NCBI GenBank assembly: GCA_017828935.1
Contig: JAGAUG010000035.1
Coordinates: forward strand, 1-12,990
Length of the DNA stretch: 12,990 nucleotides
Reading direction: 5' to 3'
Source: Oscillospiraceae bacterium
GTDB taxonomy: Bacteria; Bacillota; Clostridia; Oscillospirales; Ruminococcaceae
Positions 8,193 to 12,990 of the stretch are shown one piece after another; positions within the stretch are counted from its first letter, which is position 1; each line of letters begins with the position of its first letter. The notes beneath the pieces were generated by a model that made no database searches, was not told the DNA's origin, and saw only the letters and a program-made list of their open reading frames with translations. A program made the translations under genes and the position numbers.

Positions 8193-10283
8193 GTGAGCAA
8201 GAATTTTGGCGATGATTTATTTGATTTAGACGAGATCTTAGAAGAAGAAAATCAAAAAAAAGTTTTTAAACAAAAAAAACAAGATTCTCGAGAAGATAAT
8301 AATTTTTTAGAATCTAAAAATATTGAATTAAATAATAATAAAATAAAAAAAACAAAAGAAAACGAAGAGCTAGAATATGATTTTTTAAAAAAGTTTGGCG
8401 AAAAACAAAAGGGCTTTGATATTAAAATAGATTTTGATAAATTCGATGAAGAAGATTTATTAATAGAAAATGATTTGTTAGAAGAAGCTGATATTAGACC
8501 AGAAGATATAAAAAACGATATAGAAAATAAAGAGATACTTAAAAATCTTTTTAATAAAGAAAATAGAATAAAATATAGTTACGAAGAAGAATTTACAGAT
8601 CAAGAAGACAAATATCAAGAAGAAGATATATATTTAGAGGAATCAGAAGTTTTAGAAATAATAAAAAATAATAAAAAATATTTAATAAAAAAGTTTTTAG
8701 TGTTAATATTTTGTTTTTTGATTTCTATTGGTTCGATAGTTATTTCGTCGAGATATGACTTGATGTTTGATCAAATTAATATTGGAGCTGTTGTTAATTT
8801 AGTTGGGTTATTTTTAGCGATTCTTTGTTGTAGCGATTTTATAATAAATAATTTAAAGTCTTTATTTACAAAAAAAGTTTCTAGCGATATATTCGTATCT
8901 TTAGCTTGTATTTTTACAACGATTCAAAGTACATTGGCTATATTTAATAACAAAGTTAATAATATTAATAGCTTATATTCGCCATCTGTAATTTTAATTT
9001 TGTTTTTTAATATTTTATCTAAATATAAGTTTTATAAGATTATGAAAACTAGTTCTAAATATATTTCTTCTTGTGAGAATATAAATTTTGTTAACTATGT
9101 TGAGACTAAAAATATATTGGAGCCTGATAGATATAATATATCTTGTTTTTCTCAAGAGTCAAATAATAGTACGAAGCCGAAGCTTTGTTTAAGTAATCTT
9201 GATTTTATAACTCGAGATAAGAAATTATATATATATTTAATTTTATTATTTTGTTTTAGTGTTTCGGGAATATGTTTTTTAAATAATAATAATATATATT
9301 CGATGATTAGTAGCTTGTGTTGTATGTTTATTATAGCTTATCCGTTGTCGAGCGATTTTTGTTTTAAGAGAGCGATTTATAAGTTATTTAAAAAATTATA
9401 TAAAAACAAGATTTTATTATATAAATATTTGGCAATCGATAAAGTAAAAAGTTGCGAAAATTTAATAATCGATAATAATATTTGTTTTGATCAAGATAGC
9501 TTTAAGCTTATTAAAATAAAAATATTTGATTATAATAAAATTAATGATTCGATAATTAATATTTCGAGTTTACTTGATAGATCCGAGTCTTTATTATCTA
9601 AGATTTTTTTGGGGATTATTAATAATAAAACGACTTTAATTAGAAAAGTTAAAAATTTTAAAAAAAATAATAATGGTGGTCTTTCTGGCGAAATCAACGG
9701 AGAGAGTGTATTTTTTGGAACGAGTGATTATTTGCTTGATAATAATATAGTAGTTCCGAGTAAGTATGTAAAGTTATCGAATACGATTTCTGAAGATAAG
9801 ACGTTAAAAGCGTTGTATGTTGCGATTAACGGTGTTTTGACGGCGATGTTTTTAATAAAGTTGAATGGCTTAAAAGAAATAAACGATTCTTTAGAAAAAG
9901 TAAAAAAAGAAGGACTAAAAATAACGCTTTGTTTGAAAGATGTATTTATTAGTTCTGACGACGTTAGTTTTATTTATAATATAGATAGAGACGATATAAA
10001 TGAAATTTTAAGCGAAGATAAACAAGATATTAATTATAAAAATTTAGGAATTTTAAATTCTAAAAATCTCGATAGTTTAATATTGGCGGTTACTAAGTGT
10101 ATAAATATTAATAAAAAATTTAATATATTATATTTATTAAAATCTATAAGTTTGATATTAACTAGTTGTTTAGTGATTACGTTTATTGCTCTTGGCGCTA
10201 TTAATTATATTACTTTTGGGGGTCTTATTTTAATTCAGTTGTTTTGGTTAGGGATTACTTTATTGATAGCTGATATATACTAG
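8193..10283 (+). CDS. Degenerate P1B-type ATPase-like membrane protein (pseudo-pump)
   Basis: The 696-aa integral membrane protein has an acidic, Lys/Glu/Asn-rich, probably disordered tail (residues 1-160), then eight hydrophobic segments. These are at about 164-184, 195-213, 232-251, 262-282, 344-363, 370-388, 647-668 and 672-693, the layout of a heavy-metal P1B ATPase. Scaffold resemblances follow in order. LIIDNNICF at 424-432 sits where VxFDKTGTLT is expected, keeping only Asp427. SESLLSKIF at 464-472 replaces SEHPLxKAI. NGESVFFGTSDYLL at 502-515 resembles the nucleotide-domain strand of copper pumps. GLKEINDSLEKVKKEGLKI at 559-577 precedes LKD where LTGD is expected, and LSEDK at 606-610 matches the PEDK segment. 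The CPC metal site is YPL (383-385). The actuator loop is only about 60 residues and lacks TGE, and the GDGxND hinge is deleted. Catalytic transport is therefore unlikely. The GTG start follows an excellent GGGGGAGG at 8179-8186. Codon use is more A/T-rich than in secA, but the frame is open throughout. The function is unknown. Confidence 0.8.
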   Translation: MSKNFGDDLFDLDEILEEENQKKVFKQKKQDSREDNNFLESKNIELNNNKIKKTKENEELEYDFLKKFGEKQKGFDIKIDFDKFDEEDLLIENDLLEEADIRPEDIKNDIENKEILKNLFNKENRIKYSYEEEFTDQEDKYQEEDIYLEESEVLEIIKNNKKYLIKKFLVLIFCFLISIGSIVISSRYDLMFDQINIGAVVNLVGLFLAILCCSDFIINNLKSLFTKKVSSDIFVSLACIFTTIQSTLAIFNNKVNNINSLYSPSVILILFFNILSKYKFYKIMKTSSKYISSCENINFVNYVETKNILEPDRYNISCFSQESNNSTKPKLCLSNLDFITRDKKLYIYLILLFCFSVSGICFLNNNNIYSMISSLCCMFIIAYPLSSDFCFKRAIYKLFKKLYKNKILLYKYLAIDKVKSCENLIIDNNICFDQDSFKLIKIKIFDYNKINDSIINISSLLDRSESLLSKIFLGIINNKTTLIRKVKNFKKNNNGGLSGEINGESVFFGTSDYLLDNNIVVPSKYVKLSNTISEDKTLKALYVAINGVLTAMFLIKLNGLKEINDSLEKVKKEGLKITLCLKDVFISSDDVSFIYNIDRDDINEILSEDKQDINYKNLGILNSKNLDSLILAVTKCININKKFNILYLLKSISLILTSCLVITFIALGAINYITFGGLILIQLFWLGITLLIADIY

Positions 10284-10322
10284 TAAAAAATCTTACATAA
10301 TATAATTATTTGTTTTAAAGTT

Positions 10323-10327
10323 AGGTG
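10323..10327 (+). promoter_or_regulatory. Ribosome binding site that sets a TTG start
   Basis: AGGTG at 10323-10327 lies six bases before TTG 10334. A GTG overlapping this site at 10325 is in the same frame but would sit inside its own Shine-Dalgarno, so TTG 10334 is the better start for the small Cys-rich protein. Confidence 0.75.
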
Positions 10328-10333
10328 TTTTTT

Positions 10334-10549
10334 TTGAGTAATAAATTGTTTGGAAATAATATAGAACCTGCTTGTGAATACTGTTCCAATGGTAAGAAAT
10401 CTGAAAGTGGGATGATTTTGTGTTTAAAACTTGGTGTTGTGAGTCCTAGTTTTTGTTGTAAGAAATTTGAATATGATCCGCTTAAGCGAAAGCCAAAGAA
10501 ACATAATCACAGGTTGCCAAAGTATTCAGCCAAAGATTTCGAAATATAA
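10334..10549 (+). CDS. Small five-cysteine conserved hypothetical protein
   Basis: The 71-aa product from the TTG start has cysteines at 14, 17, 30, 41 and 42, in the segments PACEYC, ILCLKLGVVSP and FCCKKFEYDPLKR. A CxxC followed by further Cys suggests a small zinc-binding or redox knuckle. After residue 47 a basic tail follows (DPLKRKPKKHNHR). There is no signal peptide or membrane segment, so it is probably cytosolic. I recognise the CEYC...GVVSP...F.YDPLKR pattern as typical of short uncharacterised clostridial proteins, but this is recollection and not a search result. It starts about 50 bases after the pseudo-P-type ATPase with no convincing promoter between them, so the two are likely cotranscribed and may work together. 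The function is unknown. Confidence 0.8.
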   Translation: MSNKLFGNNIEPACEYCSNGKKSESGMILCLKLGVVSPSFCCKKFEYDPLKRKPKKHNHRLPKYSAKDFEI

Positions 10550-10568
10550 TAAATATTTGATTTTAATA

Positions 10569-10597
10569 TTGAAATATAAGTTTTTTTGTGATATAAT
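10569..10597 (+). promoter_or_regulatory. rpmE promoter with extended -10
   Basis: TTGAAA at 10569-10574 and TATAAT at 10592-10597 are 17 bases apart, and the -10 is preceded by TGA at 10589-10591, making an extended TGnTATAAT element. Transcription would start near 10604. The promoter lies just past the small Cys-rich gene and begins a new unit for rpmE and perhaps the genes after it. Confidence 0.8.
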
Positions 10598-10603
10598 TTT
10601 TAT

Positions 10604-10734
10604 AAGACTGATTAAGATGTCAAATATTAATTTTTATATTGTGAGCGCTCTAGATAATTTATTTAATAATTTTAAAAGAGTACATGATTATAAATATTGA
10701 TTAATAATAATTTTTATGATGGAGGTTTTAAGAT
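10604..10734 (+). other. rpmE: Long untranslated leader of rpmE
   Basis: About 130 nt lie between the predicted start of transcription and the rpmE ATG, which is long for such a small gene. Most of it is A/T-rich, but it contains a single GC-rich patch with the 8-bp palindrome GAGCGCTC at 10643-10650. L31 genes in several phyla carry autoregulatory mRNA leaders bound by L31, so this leader could be one. I cannot demonstrate a conserved fold by eye. Confidence 0.35.
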
Positions 10735-10938
10735 ATGAAAAAAGATATTCACCCAGATTACAAGCCTGCAGTTATCAAATGTGCTTGTGGAGAAGTGATC
10801 GAAACTAGATCAACAAAGCAAGATATCCATGTTGAAATATGTTCGAAGTGTCATCCGTTTTATACTGGTAAACAAAAGTTAGTTGATACAGGTGGAAGAG
10901 TTGACAGATTTAATAAACGTTTAGGCATGAAAAAATAA
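10735..10938 (+). CDS. rpmE: 50S ribosomal protein L31, zinc-binding (type A) form
   Basis: L31 is a large-subunit protein that contributes to an intersubunit bridge. The 67-aa product begins MKKDIHPDYKPAVIKCACG and has zinc-ligand cysteines at 16, 18, 36 and 39 (CAC and CSKC), followed by HPFYTGKQKLVDTGGRVDRF, which is diagnostic of L31. This is the Cys4 zinc-containing form, like the L32 in this window. The ATG has GGAGG at 10721-10725 nine bases upstream. It has its own extended -10 promoter and is followed by a GC-rich hairpin. Confidence 0.98.
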   Translation: MKKDIHPDYKPAVIKCACGEVIETRSTKQDIHVEICSKCHPFYTGKQKLVDTGGRVDRFNKRLGMKK

Positions 10939-10949
10939 TATTTAATTTA

Positions 10950-10985
10950 ATTGGGCATCTGCTTAACGAATGGTGGGTGCCCAAT
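10950..10985 (+). terminator. Hairpin after rpmE, probable leaky terminator/attenuator
   Basis: ATTGGGCA at 10950-10957 and TGCCCAAT at 10978-10985 form a perfect 8-bp outer stem. The pairing continues inward for six more positions if G-U pairs are allowed, leaving an 8-nt loop. The segment is strikingly GC-rich for its surroundings. The sequence after it (GATAATTTATTTT) is T-rich but has no clean run of T, so termination may be partial. I find no convincing promoter between it and yigZ, which also points to readthrough. Confidence 0.6.
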
Positions 10986-11017
10986 GATAATTTATTTTGA
11001 GTTATATTAAATTAGTT

Positions 11018-11023
11018 AGGTGG
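11018..11023 (+). promoter_or_regulatory. Ribosome binding site that sets the yigZ TTG start
   Basis: AGGTGG at 11018-11023 lies eight bases before TTG 11032. The in-frame GTG at 11020 is inside this site and cannot use it, so the longer reading frame beginning there is unlikely to be the true start. Confidence 0.75.
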
Positions 11024-11031
11024 ATCTTAAT

Positions 11032-11649
11032 TTGTATAAAACTATCAAACAAGACTGTGTTACAAACTTTACTGAAAAGAAATCGCGATTTATATCGTAT
11101 ATTTCTCATGTAACTTCAGAAACTCAAGCGGTAGATTTTTTAAAAAAAATAAAAGATAAACACTGGGACGCTACACATCATGTTTACGCTTATGTACTTA
11201 AAAATAATCAAATACAAAGATACAGCGATGACGGAGAACCGAGGGCGACAGCCGGGATTCCTGTTTTAAATATATTATTAAAATCAGAAATTTATGATGT
11301 AATCGTTGTTGTTGTAAGATACTTTGGAGGTACTTTGCTTGGAGCAGGAGGACTTGTTAGGGCTTATTCAAATAGCTGTAAATTAGCGCTTGAAAAATCT
11401 GAAATTGTTTTTGTGCACCTGTGTCAAAAATTTTTAATAACATTTGATTATAATTTATATTCTCAAATACAGACATTATTATTAAATTATCATAATAAAA
11501 TATTAAATAAAATATATAATAATAATGTTTGTTTAGAAATTGCTGTTAGAGATTCTTCTTTTGATAAGTTATCAGAAGAGCTTTTAAATTTGTGTAGCGG
11601 AAATATAATTATAAAAAAACTAGAGAAATTAGAGATGGCTTTATCTTAA
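11032..11649 (+). CDS. yigZ: YigZ/YvyE family (IMPACT N-terminal) protein
   Basis: The family is widespread and shares its N-terminal domain with eukaryotic IMPACT, a regulator of translational stress signalling; the bacterial role is not well defined, with translation-linked functions proposed. From TTG 11032 the product is 205 aa, the usual length. Conserved features are KKSRFI near residue 16, ATHHVYAYV around 47-55, SDDGEPRATAGIPVL around 65-79 and VRYFGGTLLGAGGLVRAY around 95-112, all diagnostic of the UPF0029/IMPACT domain. The C-terminal part from about residue 130 matches the smaller RNA-binding-like domain expected in YigZ and is more A/T-rich. No membrane segments are seen. dnaG begins 54 bases downstream with no promoter that I can see, so they are probably cotranscribed. 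Confidence 0.93.
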   Translation: MYKTIKQDCVTNFTEKKSRFISYISHVTSETQAVDFLKKIKDKHWDATHHVYAYVLKNNQIQRYSDDGEPRATAGIPVLNILLKSEIYDVIVVVVRYFGGTLLGAGGLVRAYSNSCKLALEKSEIVFVHLCQKFLITFDYNLYSQIQTLLLNYHNKILNKIYNNNVCLEIAVRDSSFDKLSEELLNLCSGNIIIKKLEKLEMALS

Positions 11650-11703
11650 AATAAAAAATCAAAAAAATTAAGAGAATTAACATATTCTGGGGAGAAAAGA
11701 TTT

Positions 11704-12990
11704 ATGATATCTGAAGATTTTATTAGTGAATTAAAAAGGCGTTGTGAAATAGAATATATAATATCAGAATATGTTGAACTAAAAAGAGCCGGGAAAAATA
11801 AAATTGGACGCTGTCCTTTTCATTCAGAAAAAACGCCATCTATGGTAGTTTATGGAGATACTCAGTCTTTTTATTGTTTTGGTTGTGGCGCTGGCGGCGA
11901 CGTTATAACATTTATTAAAAATATAGAAAATTTAGACTATGTTCAAGCTGTTGCTTTTTTGGCTAATAAAACAGGTTTAGCTATTCCAGATCAGATCCAA
12001 GACGACAAAAAATATATACTAAGAAAAAAATTAATTAATATTAATAAAATAGCGGCGAGACATTATTTTAAAAATTTAACTGATCCAAAATCAGCGATAA
12101 TAAAAAAATATATTTTATCAAGACAAATTCAGCCCAAGTATGTTAAAAAATTTGGGTTAGGGTTCGCTAAAGATAGTTGGAATGATATTACGAATTTGCT
12201 CAAATCCGAGGGTTTCTCAGACGAAGAGATTTTAAGTTCTAATTTGGCGTCTAGAAACAAAAACGGGGTTCTTTATGACGTATTTAGAAATCGATTAATA
12301 TTTCCGATTATAGATATAGCTGGTAATGTTATTGCTTTTGGGGGAAGAAAGCTAGACGATACAAGCCCAGGACCTAAATATTTAAATTCGTCTGATACAA
12401 TTATTTTTAAAAAAAGCAATAATTTATTTGCGCTTAATTTTTGTAAGAATACAAAAAATAATTACATAATATTAACAGAAGGATATATGGACACTTTGTC
12501 TTTATACCAGTCTGGATTTGATAATGTTGTTGCGACCTTAGGGACGGCTCTTACTTCTCAACAAGCGAGGCTTATATCGAGCTACGCGCCCGAAGTTCTT
12601 ATTTCTTACGATTCAGACGAAGCGGGTCAAAAAGCCGCACTGAGAGCGATTAATATATTTAGTAATTTTGGGGTTAGCGCTAAGATTTTAGATTTAAAAC
12701 AAGCGAAAGATCCAGACGAATATATTAAAAAATTCGGCAAAGAAAAATTTTTTTTAGAAATAAAAAAAAGCCAGAATGTATTTGATTTTAAATTAAAAAA
12801 ATTAAAAAATAAATATAATTTATATAATTCTAAAGATTCTCAAGATAAGATTAATTTCTTAAAAGAAGTTATAGATATTTTATCTGAAATTTCAAATCCA
12901 ATCGAAAGAGAAGTTTATATATCAAAAATTTCTCATGATTTAGATATAAATAGAGATACAATTGCGATTTCTGTTAATAAAAAAATTAAA
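11704..12990 (+). CDS. dnaG: DNA primase DnaG (3' end beyond the window)
   Basis: DnaG makes the RNA primers for chromosome replication and acts with the DnaB helicase. The frame runs open from ATG 11704 to the last base, giving 429 residues of a protein usually near 600, so the 3' end is missing. The N-terminal CHC2 zinc finger has Cys37, His40, Cys58 and Cys61 (CPFH...CFGC). The RNA-polymerase-like core shows RNRLIFPI at about 195-202 and KYLNSSDTIIFKKSNNLFAL at 225-244. The TOPRIM domain shows LTEGYMDTL at 257-265 with Glu259, GTALTSQQ at 280-287 and the metal-binding acidic pair in YDSDEAG at 302-308, then DPDEY at 336-340. The C-terminal helicase-binding domain lies mostly beyond the window. 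GGGGAG at 11689-11694 is nine bases upstream of the ATG. In many firmicutes the sigma-A gene follows dnaG; that cannot be checked here. Confidence 0.97.
   Translation, partial: MISEDFISELKRRCEIEYIISEYVELKRAGKNKIGRCPFHSEKTPSMVVYGDTQSFYCFGCGAGGDVITFIKNIENLDYVQAVAFLANKTGLAIPDQIQDDKKYILRKKLININKIAARHYFKNLTDPKSAIIKKYILSRQIQPKYVKKFGLGFAKDSWNDITNLLKSEGFSDEEILSSNLASRNKNGVLYDVFRNRLIFPIIDIAGNVIAFGGRKLDDTSPGPKYLNSSDTIIFKKSNNLFALNFCKNTKNNYIILTEGYMDTLSLYQSGFDNVVATLGTALTSQQARLISSYAPEVLISYDSDEAGQKAALRAINIFSNFGVSAKILDLKQAKDPDEYIKKFGKEKFFLEIKKSQNVFDFKLKKLKNKYNLYNSKDSQDKINFLKEVIDILSEISNPIEREVYISKISHDLDINRDTIAISVNKKIK

Noticed and set aside
10301..10306. TATAAT between the pseudo-ATPase and the Cys-rich gene
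   Set aside because: No acceptable -35 lies 16-18 bases upstream (TACTAG at the 17-bp position) and there is no TGn extension.
10553..10587. Possible terminator after the Cys-rich gene (ATATTT...AAATAT followed by seven T)
   Set aside because: Only about six A-U pairs around a long loop; too weak to call, and the T run lies in the spacer of the rpmE promoter.
10467..10700. 77-codon open frame overlapping the end of the small Cys-rich gene
   Set aside because: It overlaps the Cys-rich gene in another frame and covers the rpmE promoter and leader; the composition is that of untranslated A/T-rich DNA.
1..12990. CRISPR arrays, insertion sequences, tRNA/rRNA genes, phage or toxin-antitoxin modules
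   Set aside because: I looked for regular repeats, terminal inverted repeats flanking a transposase, tRNA-like cloverleaf ends and small paired genes and found none.

Overview
The window is a visibly AT-rich bacterial chromosome segment carrying housekeeping genes. Strong purine-rich Shine-Dalgarno sites, consensus sigma-A type promoters, Cys4 forms of L31 and L32, a double-domain Der GTPase and a SecA with a C-terminal zinc tail all suggest a low-GC Firmicute. I lean to the class Clostridia, possibly an Oscillospirales/Ruminococcaceae relative with an AT-biased genome. That placement is inference from protein character and gene content; no rRNA gene is present to settle it.

Layout: two divergent blocks. 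On the minus strand (1-3545, read right to left) are pgcA (phosphoglucomutase/phosphomannomutase), rpmF (L32) with its own perfect consensus promoter and a strong intrinsic terminator, and der (50S assembly GTPase). A 290-bp AT-rich divergent region (3546-3835) holds one promoter for each direction. On the plus strand a secA transcription unit runs through a conserved TIM-barrel protein of unknown function, an RlmB-type 2'-O-ribose rRNA methyltransferase, a 696-aa membrane protein and a 71-aa Cys-rich protein. A new promoter at 10569-10597 then starts rpmE (L31), a GC-rich hairpin follows, and yigZ (IMPACT family) and dnaG (primase, cut by the window end) come next.

Most genes serve ribosome assembly (der, rpmF, rlmB, rpmE), protein export (secA) and replication (dnaG). 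Five of the ten genes start at GTG or TTG, each justified by ribosome-binding-site position, homology or both.

The most interesting object is the 696-aa membrane protein (8193-10283). It keeps the eight-helix layout and many scaffold sequences of a P1B-type (heavy-metal) P-type ATPase. The CPC metal site, the TGE motif, the KTGT part of the phosphorylation motif, the His-Pro nucleotide motif, TGD and GDGxND are all replaced or deleted, and it has gained an acidic ~160-residue N-terminal tail. It looks like an intact pseudo-P-type ATPase, paired with a five-cysteine small protein encoded directly downstream. A second point of interest is the rpmE-hairpin-yigZ-dnaG arrangement, which resembles the E. 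coli rpsU-dnaG-rpoD operon in placing a ribosomal protein gene and a hairpin before primase.
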